Positions 1 through 7,005 are shown, counted from the first letter of the stretch. The stretch is DNA of 12,483 nt from Sphaerochaetaceae bacterium (GCA_016302165.1 JAEDOD010000050.1:1-12483); one strand, 5' to 3'. Program-made: numbers and translations. Notes: generated from the letters alone by a model not told the origin.

Positions 1-741
1 AAGCTTGAAGCTATGGAAATAGGAGACGATGTGTGGCACATAGGCACAGGCCAGGCTTCTGATTCCCTCCTTCTTGGAGACGACTATGGCACCCTTTCTG
101 CCTTGGCCACATTTGCAGAGAAGCACCCAAATATAGTGCTGGAAATGAAGAGCAAGGCTGGGCGGGATGTATTCAACCGTCCCTGGCCAAGGAACATGGT
201 CTTCACCTGGTCATTGAACGCTCCCACCATCATAGAGAAGGAGGAGCACTTTACAGCATCCCTATCCGAGAGGCTGAGGATGGCCCAAAAGGCAAGGGAC
301 AACGGAAACCTGGTGGGCTTCCATATCCATCCCATGTTCTACTTCAAGGGCTGGGAGAAGGAATATGGGGAAGTTGTTGAGGCCATCGTTTCCTCCTTCC
401 GTCCGGAAGAAATATGCATGATTGGAATCGGAACCCTTACATTCACCAAGGCTGTAATAAAGAGACTGAGGGAAATGGGCCAGGAAAGCAAGGTCCTGCA
501 GATGGAGCTGACGGAAGCTGCCGGGAAGTATTCCTATCCTTTGGACAAGAAAGAGAAGATGTTCCGTCACATCTACGCCTCATTTCCGGAGGAATACAGG
601 AAAGGTGTCTTCTTCTATCTCTGCATGGAGGATCCCTCACTATGGAAGCCTGTACTGGAAAGGGAATACTCTTCAGACAAAGAGTTTGAAATGGATATGA
701 AGAAGAACTATCTCAGAAAGATCTGGGGAGATAAAGAATAG
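1..741 (+). CDS. Spore photoproduct lyase-like radical SAM protein (3' part, 5' end outside window)
   Basis: The frame is open from base 1 with no stop, so the start and the N-terminal radical SAM half (the expected CxxxCxxC iron-sulphur motif) lie upstream of the window. The 246 visible codons match the C-terminal half of the SPL (SplB-like) family: HIGTGQASDSL near the start, then KSKAG, a strand ending FTWSLN, the segment EEHFTASLSERLRMAQKA, VGFHIHPM, and GWEKEYGEVV. The end carries FYLCMED followed by LW, as I recall from non-spore SPL-like proteins. The family uses S-adenosylmethionine radical chemistry; true SplB repairs the thymine dimer of spore DNA. Nothing else here suggests a sporulating organism, so a repair role on another substrate is inference. 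The ATG at 13 is an internal Met, not a start. It converges with the transporter gene, and its stop codon overlaps that gene's terminator hairpin. Confidence 0.82.
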   Translation, partial: KLEAMEIGDDVWHIGTGQASDSLLLGDDYGTLSALATFAEKHPNIVLEMKSKAGRDVFNRPWPRNMVFTWSLNAPTIIEKEEHFTASLSERLRMAQKARDNGNLVGFHIHPMFYFKGWEKEYGEVVEAIVSSFRPEEICMIGIGTLTFTKAVIKRLREMGQESKVLQMELTEAAGKYSYPLDKKEKMFRHIYASFPEEYRKGVFFYLCMEDPSLWKPVLEREYSSDKEFEMDMKKNYLRKIWGDKE

Positions 742-762
742 GCCGCTCCAATGGAACGGCCC
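728..762 (-). terminator. Rho-independent terminator of the symporter gene
   Basis: On the minus strand, 20 bases after the symporter stop, GGCCGTTCC (761-753) pairs with GGAGCGGCC (749-741) around a 3-base loop. The stem is continuous only in minus-strand RNA, because the sixth position is G.U there but a C.A mismatch in plus-strand RNA. The stem is followed by a moderately U-rich run (TATTCTTTAT). The orientation bias argues for a terminator serving the minus-strand transporter rather than the plus-strand gene whose stop codon it overlaps. Confidence 0.7.
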
Positions 763-781
763 TAGACAGAAGAGACTGGTT

Positions 782-2011
782 CTATTTCTTCAACAGCTTC
801 TTTCTCTCAATGTTGGATACTACGATTGCACAGGCTGCGTCACCAGTGATATTTACAGTTGTTCTTCCCATATCGAAGATTCTGTCCACTCCTGCCACCA
901 GAGCGATACCGTCCACAGGAAGACCTACGGAGGTGAGGACCATGGCCAGCATGACCATACCGGCTCCTGGAACACCGGCGGTTCCGATGGATGCAAGGGT
1001 AGCTGTAAGGACGATTGTCAGCATCTGAGGAAGAGTAAGGTTGATGCCATAGCAGGCTGCGATGAATACAGCGCATACTCCCTGGTAGATTGCTGTTCCG
1101 TCCATGTTGATTGTTGCGCCAAGAGGAAGGACAAAGGATGAGATCTCCTTGTCTGCTCCAAGCTCATCCACACACTTCATGTTGATAGGAAGAGTTCCTA
1201 CAGAAGAAGCTGATGAGAAGGCGAACATGATTGCAGGCATCATGCCCTTGAAGAACTTTATTGGACTTACTCCACCCATGGTGAATACTGATACTGAGTA
1301 TACCAGTACAGCGTGGAGGATGTAGCAGATATATGCAACAAGAAGAACCATGGCCAAAGATCCGATGATCTGGCTTCCGTTCTGTGCAATTACCGGACAA
1401 AGAAGACAGAAGACACCGATTGGGGAAAGCTTCAGGATCATCTCCATACACTTCAGGAAGATTTCATTCAGGTCCAAAAAGCCTTCAACAACCTTGATGT
1501 CCCTCTTTTCGCCGATAACTACAATTGCAAAGCCGATAAGGATTGCCATGACGATGATCTGAAGCATGTTGGCGTTCAGGAGAGGTGCAAGGAAGTTGGA
1601 TGGGAAGATTCCCACTATGGTATCCATGAAGGAAGTGCTGGCTTTTGCACTATAGGTAAGGTCAGTGGTTGCAATCATCGGGAAAAGGCCCTTGGCCAGG
1701 GAAGCTACTCCAAGACCGATGATGATGGCAATTGCTGTGGTGCAGAGATAGAACACAACCGTCTTGAGACCGATGGATCCCACCTTCTTCACATCTCTCA
1801 TGGACACGATTCCACTCATGATGGAGAACAGTACAATTGGACATACGATGAACTTGATAAGGTTCAGGAAGATTGTTCCGAAGGGCTTGATATAGGAGGA
1901 AGCGAAAGCTGCTCCCTTTTCTCCAAGAATCAGGCCGACGATTATTGCAAGTACCAGAGCGATGAATATCTGGATTGCCAGGGACATGTCCCCAAGCTTC
2001 TTTTTAGCCAT
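782..2011 (-). CDS. Dicarboxylate/amino acid:cation symporter (DAACS family, glutamate/aspartate type)
   Basis: A 409-residue inner-membrane secondary transporter of the GltP/GltPh fold, which couples uptake of acidic amino acids or C4-dicarboxylates to Na+ or H+. Hydrophobic segments run through the whole protein. Family signatures are all present: the serine-rich HP1 tip FSSASSVGTLP (265-275), the NMDGT cation site (302-306), the HP2 glycine-rich tip SIGTAGVPGAGM (341-352) and the TM8 ligand motif DMGRTTVNITGD (380-391). In that motif D380, R383, T384, N387 and D391 match GltPh D394, R397, T398, N401 and D405; the Arg favours acidic substrates. The start is the ATG at 2011, preceded by AAGGAGG with a 6-base spacer. 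A 33-codon in-frame extension upstream begins at a GTG inside the -10 box and is not translated. The gene is monocistronic, between its own promoter and terminator. The exact substrate is not resolved. Confidence 0.95.
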   Translation of the reverse strand: MAKKKLGDMSLAIQIFIALVLAIIVGLILGEKGAAFASSYIKPFGTIFLNLIKFIVCPIVLFSIMSGIVSMRDVKKVGSIGLKTVVFYLCTTAIAIIIGLGVASLAKGLFPMIATTDLTYSAKASTSFMDTIVGIFPSNFLAPLLNANMLQIIVMAILIGFAIVVIGEKRDIKVVEGFLDLNEIFLKCMEMILKLSPIGVFCLLCPVIAQNGSQIIGSLAMVLLVAYICYILHAVLVYSVSVFTMGGVSPIKFFKGMMPAIMFAFSSASSVGTLPINMKCVDELGADKEISSFVLPLGATINMDGTAIYQGVCAVFIAACYGINLTLPQMLTIVLTATLASIGTAGVPGAGMVMLAMVLTSVGLPVDGIALVAGVDRIFDMGRTTVNITGDAACAIVVSNIERKKLLKK

Positions 2012-2050
2012 AGATTTCCTCCTTAAAAAATGCACGGCTAAGGGCGAAAG

Positions 2051-2071
2051 TCCCACAAGGAAATTGTGGGA
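2051..2071 (-). promoter_or_regulatory. 8-bp perfect inverted repeat in the symporter leader
   Basis: TCCCACAA and TTGTGGGA flank a 5-base spacer, between the symporter promoter and its SD. In the transcript it would form an 8-bp hairpin about 25-45 bases into a leader of roughly 85 bases. It is not followed by a U-run, so it does not look like a terminator. It could be a DNA operator, or an mRNA stability or translation-control hairpin. No function can be assigned from sequence alone. Confidence 0.5.
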
Positions 2072-2100
2072 AAAACCAATGAAACTCCTTTTGTGGTGTA

Positions 2101-2109
2101 ATTGTATCA
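2101..2109 (-). promoter_or_regulatory. Extended -10 promoter of the symporter gene
   Basis: The minus strand reads TGATACAAT: an extended -10 (TGn) plus TACAAT, 5 of 6 bases of the sigma-70 consensus. No good -35 is seen 16-18 bases upstream, where the DNA is T/A-rich; this fits an extended -10 promoter. Transcription would begin near 2094, giving a leader of about 85 bases containing the inverted repeat and the strong SD. Confidence 0.55.
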
Positions 2110-2180
2110 CGAGCGTGGAAAAACAAAAGAAAAAGTAATAGGTGAATAAGAAAAAGTTTTAAATACTTATAACAGGAAAA

Positions 2181-2975
2181 CTATTTTCCCTCTTCCCTTC
2201 CCAGGTATCGCCTTACATACATCAAGGCGGAGCGGTTCATCTCAGCCATGAAGGCGGAAGTGTATTTACGGCTGTAGTATTCGTCAGCCACACTTCCCTT
2301 TCCGCAGAGAGGAACCCTATTGTGTTCTTCGTTGTATTTTCTGTGGCCGGAGTACTCATCCTCCAATTCTTCCAGGCTCCTCTCCCTATATCCATCCTTC
2401 ATGAAAACTGTGGAAGAGATGTTAGGCCTGGGAGTGGACTGGTGCCTATCTTTACTTTTAGGGTACCCGAATATGACCATGGCTGCAGGAATCACATGAG
2501 GCGGCAGAGAAAGAAGGGAAATAAGCTTCTCCCCATTTTCCAGCACGTCTCCGATATAGCAGGATCCAAGGCCCAGAGCTTCAGCGGCTATTACGCTGTT
2601 CTGGGCTGCAATTACAGCGTCCTCGAAGGAAAGAAGCATATCTCCCAGTCCCAGCTGAGGAAGGGGGATGGAGAACTTCTCCGGACTCTTTGAAAGAATG
2701 AAGTATCTCTCCCACTTCTCCATATCGCTTAGGAAGATCCAGACCAGCGGGGCATTCTCAATCATCTTCTGGCCGTCGCAGATTTCAGAGAGAGCCCTTT
2801 TCTTCTCCTTGTCCTCCACCTCGATTATGGTATACATCTCCATATTCCCGGCGCTGGGAGCACGGAGGGTCATGGCCTTGAGAGTGTCTACAGTCTCCTT
2901 GTCGATTTCCCTTCTCTCAAAGTCCCTTATGCTCCTTCGGCTCCAAATTAGCTCCAGTGTCTTTTCTTCCTTCAT
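2181..2975 (-). CDS. Nitroreductase family protein (FMN-dependent oxidoreductase)
   Basis: A 264-residue protein. Residues 1-200 are the nitroreductase FMN-binding fold: RRSIRDF (13-19) binds the FMN phosphate, APSAGNMEMY (39-48) is the usual 'APSxxNxQ' segment, DAVIAAQNSVIAAEALGLGS is the dimer-interface helix, and a typical VIFGYPK strand follows. The last 60 residues, with a YYSRKYTSAFMAEMNRS segment, are a tail I recognise from a subset of nitroreductases in anaerobes. These enzymes reduce nitro compounds, quinones or flavins using NAD(P)H; the natural substrate is unknown. It is the third gene of the malQ-rsmE operon: its ATG overlaps the rsmE stop as ATGA. An AAGGA lies 10 bases upstream, so translation is probably coupled. 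A 6-bp A/U hairpin spans its stop codon (2175-2189), followed by T-rich DNA that may end the operon weakly. Confidence 0.9.
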   Translation of the reverse strand: MKEEKTLELIWSRRSIRDFERREIDKETVDTLKAMTLRAPSAGNMEMYTIIEVEDKEKKRALSEICDGQKMIENAPLVWIFLSDMEKWERYFILSKSPEKFSIPLPQLGLGDMLLSFEDAVIAAQNSVIAAEALGLGSCYIGDVLENGEKLISLLSLPPHVIPAAMVIFGYPKSKDRHQSTPRPNISSTVFMKDGYRERSLEELEDEYSGHRKYNEEHNRVPLCGKGSVADEYYSRKYTSAFMAEMNRSALMYVRRYLGREEGK

Positions 2976-3679
2976 ATAAGGGCCATCCTTGTAAGGGCCA
3001 CAGCAGGGCCGGCAACTGCAGCAGTCTCTGTTCTAAGAATCCTACTTCCAAGAAGCACAGGAGAGAAGCCTGAAGAAAGGAAGATCCCTCTCTCCCTTTC
3101 CGACCAGCCCCGCTCTGGACCGATGGCGAGAATTACCCTTTTACCCTGAAGAGAAAGGGAGGAGAGATTGACTGCTCCAATCACATTGTCCATCAGAAGC
3201 TTCTCTCCTTCTCCCGCCTCCTCTATGGCCTTCTCCACACCTTCAGTGAGGATGCATTCACTGACACCTGTCTTTCCGCTTTGGGCGGCTCCGTCAAGGA
3301 GAATGGACCTATACTCACCGTCCCTATAGAGGGAAGAGGAGGAGTAGCTTTTCTCTCCCAGGTCAGAGATCGGGAGAATCAGCTTCTCCACTCCCATGGA
3401 TACCGCCTCCCTGAGAATACGCTTCATGCAGATGGGCCTGACCTGGGCCACTATGACTGTCAAAGGATATAGGGCTGAGGAATCGAAGGAGGGAGTGAAC
3501 TCCAGTTCCATTTCTTCGTCGCTTAGAGAAACTATCCTTGCATTTCCTTCAAAGGAGTTGACAATTCCACAATGGAAAGAGTCCCCCACTCCTTTGTGGA
3601 GGACCTTTCTTATGTGCTGGAACCTTTCGTCTCCCCGGGAGAGGGTTCTTTCATCTTTCTCAAGAAGGACGATATTCAA
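2972..3679 (-). CDS. rsmE: 16S rRNA (uracil-1498-N3)-methyltransferase, TTG start
   Basis: A SPOUT-class methyltransferase that modifies U1498 of 16S rRNA in the assembled 30S subunit. With the TTG start at 3679 it is 235 residues, close to the usual 240 or so. An N-terminal PUA-like part (QHIRKVLHKGVGD, 21-33) is followed by the SPOUT domain with VAQVRPICMKRILREA (78-92), the knot motif IGPERGWSERE (186-196) and LGSRILRTETA (210-220). The start is set by a GGAAGGAG 6 bases upstream of the TTG; a longer in-frame reading would run deep into malQ. The TTG shares bases with the malQ stop (TTGA). Departures from the usual family: GPERGW rather than GPEGGF, and AAQSGKTGVSEC where an 'EQ..R...P' motif is normal. 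These suggest a divergent but probably active enzyme. Confidence 0.9.
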   Translation of the reverse strand: MNIVLLEKDERTLSRGDERFQHIRKVLHKGVGDSFHCGIVNSFEGNARIVSLSDEEMELEFTPSFDSSALYPLTVIVAQVRPICMKRILREAVSMGVEKLILPISDLGEKSYSSSSLYRDGEYRSILLDGAAQSGKTGVSECILTEGVEKAIEEAGEGEKLLMDNVIGAVNLSSLSLQGKRVILAIGPERGWSERERGIFLSSGFSPVLLGSRILRTETAAVAGPAVALTRMALI

Positions 3680-5199
3680 CTGCCGCTCCTTCCGTAAAGT
3701 GATGAGTAGTACTTGATTCCACCGAAGGAAGGGGAAGTGATATCTTCCGCTCTCATCTTCCAGGACCAGTTTGAGGTGCCGCAGGTTGAAGGCACATTCA
3801 TCCTTGCCTCCTCCCCAAGACCCAGAATATCCTGCATTGGAATGATCACCCACATTGCATTACTCATGAGAAGGGCCCTGATCATCTTCCACAGCACTTC
3901 CTCGTCGCTGCACTCGAAGTATCTCCTGACAATATCCTTGGTTCTGTCGTCAAGGCTTCTGTACCAGCCTACGGTGGTGTTGTTATCGTGGGTTCCTGTG
4001 TATGCCACGCTGACTTCACCAATATTGTGGATCAGATACTCGTTGGTGGTATCGAAATCCCCATTTTCGTTGAAGCCGAAGGCAAACTGGAGGATCTTCA
4101 TTCCCGGCAGGCCATTGTCATCCCTGAGAGCCTCGACTTCTTCCGTTATCACTCCCAGATCTTCAGCAATGATCGGAAGGGATGGACCCAGCTCCTTCTT
4201 TACTCTATCGAAGAACTTCTGTCCAGGCCCCTTAATCCACTCTCCATTAATGGCTGTCTCCTCACCCTGAGGAACACGCCAATAGGCTTCGAAGCCTCTG
4301 AAGTGGTCGATTCTGATTACGTCGGAGAGACGGAAGCTGGCCTTGATCCTCTTGATCCACCAGGCGTATCCATCCTTCTCCATCCTGTCCCAATCGTAGA
4401 GAGGATTTCCCCAAAGCTGACCTGTGGCAGAGAAAGCATCTGGGGGGACTCCTGCTGAAGCTGTCTGGACACAGTTTTCATCAAACTGGAGAAGCTCTGT
4501 ATTGGTCCATGCATCCACGCTGTCTGAAGCAACGAAGATTGGAATATCTCCCACAATCTCCACGCCCTTTTCGTTTGCATACTTCTTCAGCTTGTCCCAC
4601 TGGGTATAGAAGAAGTACTGAAGGACACAGTAGATATCCATAAGGGTCTTCTGCTCCTTCTCAGCCTTCTTTATGGCCTTCTCCTCCCTGATCCTAAGTT
4701 CCTTGGGCCAGGTCAGGAACCATCTTGAATCGTTGTACTTGGCGCAAAGTGCCTGGAAAAGGGCATAAGACTCAAGCCACCAGCCTTCTTCCTTTCTGAA
4801 GGCTTTGAAGGAAGCCATCTCCTCCTCAGAAGCTGAAGAGAGGAAATTTGTTGCAGCCTTAAAGAGAAGAGGCATCTTCATCTTTCTTGCTTCCCCATAG
4901 TCCACTCTCTCTGAAGGCGGAGCCTTCTGAAGCACATCCTCCACTTCCAGCCATCCTGCAAGATACAATGCCTTTGGAGAAATGAATAGCTCATTTCCTG
5001 CAAAGGCGGAGCGGGCTGCATAGGGGCTGTCTCCAAAGCCTGTGGGACCTGTGGGCAGAATCTGCCACAATGAAATGCCGTTGTCGCTGATGGAGTCTAC
5101 GAATCTGTATGCTTCATCCCCAAGGTCACCTACTCCATACTGGGATGGAAGGGAGGTGATATGCATGAGGACACCTGTCTTTCTTTCTCTATGTTTCAT
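3676..5199 (-). CDS. malQ: 4-alpha-glucanotransferase (amylomaltase)
   Basis: A 507-residue GH77 enzyme, the normal length for the short bacterial form. It transfers alpha-1,4-glucan segments between maltodextrins in maltodextrin or glycogen metabolism in the cytoplasm. Visible signatures are the N-terminal GVLMHITSLPSQYGVGDLG (9-27), RIDHFRG with the predicted nucleophile D298, IAEDLG with acid/base E346, and THDNNT with D405. Near the C-terminus, RMNVPSTCGTSNWSW (466-480) matches the family 'RMNxPG..GNWxWR', with Ser where Gly is common. The ATG at 5199 is preferred because the family-conserved region begins right after it. There is no usable SD, and a TATAAT box ends only 6 bases upstream, so the mRNA may be leaderless. 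First gene of the malQ-rsmE-nitroreductase operon; its last codons contain the rsmE SD. Confidence 0.96.
   Translation of the reverse strand: MKHRERKTGVLMHITSLPSQYGVGDLGDEAYRFVDSISDNGISLWQILPTGPTGFGDSPYAARSAFAGNELFISPKALYLAGWLEVEDVLQKAPPSERVDYGEARKMKMPLLFKAATNFLSSASEEEMASFKAFRKEEGWWLESYALFQALCAKYNDSRWFLTWPKELRIREEKAIKKAEKEQKTLMDIYCVLQYFFYTQWDKLKKYANEKGVEIVGDIPIFVASDSVDAWTNTELLQFDENCVQTASAGVPPDAFSATGQLWGNPLYDWDRMEKDGYAWWIKRIKASFRLSDVIRIDHFRGFEAYWRVPQGEETAINGEWIKGPGQKFFDRVKKELGPSLPIIAEDLGVITEEVEALRDDNGLPGMKILQFAFGFNENGDFDTTNEYLIHNIGEVSVAYTGTHDNNTTVGWYRSLDDRTKDIVRRYFECSDEEVLWKMIRALLMSNAMWVIIPMQDILGLGEEARMNVPSTCGTSNWSWKMRAEDITSPSFGGIKYYSSLYGRSGS
3686..3693 (-). promoter_or_regulatory. Shine-Dalgarno site of rsmE inside malQ
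   Basis: The minus strand reads GGAAGGAG, followed by a 6-base spacer and the TTG start of rsmE. The site lies within the last six malQ sense codons. It fixes the non-ATG start and implies that ribosomes ending malQ can reinitiate on rsmE. Confidence 0.75.
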
Positions 5200-5205
5200 G
5201 CCTCT

Positions 5206-5211
5206 ATTATA
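5206..5211 (-). promoter_or_regulatory. malQ operon -10 box (TATAAT)
   Basis: A perfect TATAAT on the minus strand ends 6 bases before the malQ ATG. No recognisable -35 is found at 16-18 bases, and there is no TGn extension. Expected initiation 6-8 bases downstream falls on or beside the ATG, which would make the transcript leaderless. This agrees with the absence of an SD (the AGAGG before the ATG is only one base away from it). Confidence 0.55.
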
Positions 5212-5277
5212 ACCTTTCCCAGTGCTTTAAGGGAACAGAAAAGAGGCTTTTGAGGAAAATTCGGTCCTTATGCTCTT

Positions 5278-5306
5278 TTGACTAAATTTTTCTTTTCTGA
5301 TAAACA
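5278..5306 (+). promoter_or_regulatory. carD-ispDF promoter
   Basis: TTGACT (5278-5283, 5 of 6 to the -35 consensus), a 17-base spacer, then TAAACA (5301-5306) preceded by TGA, giving an extended -10 layout. The -10 hexamer itself is weak (3 of 6). The -10 ends 7 bases before the ATG at 5314, again predicting a leaderless start. It lies back to back with the malQ promoter in a 114-base divergent region. Confidence 0.5.
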
Positions 5307-5313
5307 TAAATAT

Positions 5314-5808
5314 ATGACATATACAGAATTATCTAAAAACTTTGATGTTGGGGAGCTGGCTATCTACCGTACCTACGGCCTATGTACAGTAGAGGGAATG
5401 GAAGAGATGAATGGTCTTGAATACCTTCGTCTCCACTCAAATGAAGATGATTCTGCGGTCCTTGTGCCACTTACAAACGCTGAGGAGCTGGGACTGAGAC
5501 ACCTTTCCTCCAAGGATACTGTAGAGAAGGCTCTTACCATCCTTTCAGACTCATCCCTTCCTGTAAGGGAAGACTGGAAGCAGAGGCTCAACGAAAATAA
5601 AAGCCTTATGAAGACAGGGACTCTCGACAGCGTAGCCAAGGTGGTCAACTGTCTCTATAGACGCTCCAAGGTAAAGGCCCTTCCTGCCATGGAAAAGAAA
5701 ATATATGAATCTGCTCTCTCCCTTCTTCTTGAAGAAGCATGTATAGTATTGGGTAAAGACAACAGGGAGATGAGGAAGATAGTTTTTTCCAGATTGGAGA
5801 ATGTCTAG
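5314..5808 (+). CDS. carD: CarD family RNA polymerase-binding transcription regulator
   Basis: A 164-residue cytoplasmic protein. Residues 9-60 form the Tudor-like RNA polymerase beta-interacting domain (FDVGELAIYRTYGLCTVEG, then VPLTNAEELGLRHLSS). Residues 75-164 form the helical DNA-binding domain, with DWKQRLNENKSLMKTG, VAKVVNCLYRRSK and ALPAMEKKIYESA matching the Mycobacterium CarD order NW..R...N...L..G / VAEVV..LWRR / LSAGEKRML.KA. Trp88 matches the Trp that wedges into the upstream edge of the transcription bubble. CarD stabilises the open complex at sigma-70 promoters, including rRNA promoters. The ATG at 5314 is chosen because an upstream in-frame TTG at 5278 is part of the -35 box. 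No SD is seen. The 3' end overlaps ispDF by 8 bases, so the two are co-transcribed. Confidence 0.9.
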   Translation: MTYTELSKNFDVGELAIYRTYGLCTVEGMEEMNGLEYLRLHSNEDDSAVLVPLTNAEELGLRHLSSKDTVEKALTILSDSSLPVREDWKQRLNENKSLMKTGTLDSVAKVVNCLYRRSKVKALPAMEKKIYESALSLLLEEACIVLGKDNREMRKIVFSRLENV

Positions 5809-6931
5809 AGATTTTGCACTTATATTGACAGCTGGAGGCCAGAGCACACGCTTTGGCGGAGGAAAGAAGGAATACATTGAAATTGAAGGTGAGACCATAA
5901 TCAGGCGCTCCCTTCGCCCGTTCCTTTCCCTTCCCTATCTGAAAAGAGTGGTGGTCACCTACCCAAAAGGCCAGAGGGAAGAGATGGTCAGAGCTCTTGG
6001 AAAAGTGAGTAATCACATACCACTCTCCCTTGTGGAGGGAGGAGAGACCAGGACCCTTTCCGTGAAGAATGGAGTCTCCTTCCTTTCTTCCTTCTCAGAC
6101 TACTCACTTATTGCAGTCCACGATGGAGCAAGGCCCTTCGTTTCCGTAGCTACCATTGAAAGATGTCTCTCTGCCGCTGAAGTGACAGGAGGGGCCGTTC
6201 CAGCCTTGAAGTTCCCTGATGCCGTGAAAAGATGCAGTGCGGAGGGTGAAATCATCGAAAGTGTGGACCGTAGTGGCCTATTAAGAGTCCAGACACCTCA
6301 GGTCTTCTCAAGAGACACTCTCATTTCCGCCTACGCTTCCCTCAGCGAAAGCGAAAGCTATGACGATGACGCTTCCCTCTTTCTCTCCCGGGGAGGAAGG
6401 GTGAAGGCTGTGGAAGGAAATGAAGAGAACATAAAGATAACCTGGAAAAGTGACCTGAAGAAGGAAAGAGATATGAGAATCGGTTTCGGTAACGACATAC
6501 ATCGCCTTGTTGAAAATCGCCCTCTCATGATGGGAGGAATTGCCCTGCCCCACTCCAAGGGAGAAGAAGCACACTCTGATGGAGACGTTCTCCTTCATGC
6601 TTTAATCGATGCCTTACTTGGCGCAGCCGCCAAAGGCGACATCGGATGCCTCTTTCCTCCTGAAGATAAGAAATGGAAGGACAGGGACTCCAAGGAGCTA
6701 CTTGCCACAGTGCTTTCCATACTGGAGGCGGAAATCATAAACATAGACGCTGTCATAACACTTGAAGGCTTCCGACTCAAGCCCTATACAGCAGCAATCC
6801 GGGAAAGCCTCAGCACACTTCTCTCTCTTCCTGTAGACAGAATCAGCGTAAAGGCCAAGACAAACGAGGGGCTGGACAGCCTTGGAAAGGGAGAGGCTGT
6901 AAAGGCTGAAGTGGTGGTGCTAGTAAAGTGA
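5801..6931 (+). CDS. ispDF: Bifunctional IspD/IspF (MEP cytidylyltransferase / MECDP synthase)
   Basis: A 376-residue fusion carrying two non-consecutive steps of the MEP isoprenoid pathway. IspD occupies residues 1-220: ALILTAGGQSTRFGGGKKEY (6-25), VHDGARPF (106-113), PDAVKR, VQTPQVFS, DDASL and NIKIT. IspF occupies 225-376: GFGNDIHRL (228-236) supplies metal ligands D232 and H234, AHSDGDVLLHALIDALLGAA (257-276) includes H266, and DIGCLFPP and KAKTNEGLDSLGKGEAV (351-367) follow. IspD makes CDP-ME from MEP and CTP; IspF cyclises CDP-ME2P to MECDP. The intervening kinase IspE is not in the window. Departures are GND for the usual GYD and KTNEGLDSLGKGEAV for the usual TTTE.LGF.G.GEGI. The ATG lies inside carD, directly after a GGAGA, so translation is probably coupled. 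It ends before a hairpin terminator. Confidence 0.95.
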   Translation: MSRDFALILTAGGQSTRFGGGKKEYIEIEGETIIRRSLRPFLSLPYLKRVVVTYPKGQREEMVRALGKVSNHIPLSLVEGGETRTLSVKNGVSFLSSFSDYSLIAVHDGARPFVSVATIERCLSAAEVTGGAVPALKFPDAVKRCSAEGEIIESVDRSGLLRVQTPQVFSRDTLISAYASLSESESYDDDASLFLSRGGRVKAVEGNEENIKITWKSDLKKERDMRIGFGNDIHRLVENRPLMMGGIALPHSKGEEAHSDGDVLLHALIDALLGAAAKGDIGCLFPPEDKKWKDRDSKELLATVLSILEAEIINIDAVITLEGFRLKPYTAAIRESLSTLLSLPVDRISVKAKTNEGLDSLGKGEAVKAEVVVLVK

Positions 6932-6961
6932 CACAATATGTTTAACTACATATAGGCAAAA

Positions 6962-6990
6962 TAAAAACCCTCGATAACCGAGGGCTTTAT
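6962..6990. terminator. Bidirectional terminator between ispDF and the ATPase gene
   Basis: CCCTCG (6968-6973) and CGAGGG (6979-6984) form a 6-bp stem with a 5-base loop. Read on the minus strand the stem is followed by TTTTTATTTT, a strong U-tract for the ATPase gene that stops at 7006. Read on the plus strand it is followed by CTTTATTCT, a weaker tract for ispDF, which stops at 6931. One hairpin therefore serves two converging genes. Confidence 0.8.
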
Positions 6991-7005
6991 TCTGTCTTTG
7001 AAGAC

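Noticed and set aside
1..6. HindIII site at the very first base as a cloning junction
   Set aside because: The reading frame runs smoothly through it, and one restriction site at the edge is not evidence of a construct.
1313..2026. 237-codon plus-strand frame opposite the symporter gene
   Set aside because: It is the antisense of a well-supported transporter, has no SD or family features, and its Asp/His/Cys/Asn-rich composition is what reverse-reading of membrane-protein codons gives.
2012..2110. 33-codon N-terminal extension of the symporter
   Set aside because: Its GTG lies inside the -10 box and the reading crosses the leader hairpin, while AAGGAGG sits at ideal spacing before the ATG at 2011.
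3680..3853. 58-codon N-terminal extension of RsmE
   Set aside because: It lies wholly within the malQ coding region, has no RsmE similarity, and a strong SD precedes the TTG at 3679.
5278..5313. Upstream TTG start for CarD adding 12 residues
   Set aside because: The TTG is the first half of a good -35 box (TTGACT), so it would lie outside the transcript; CarD homology begins after the ATG at 5314.
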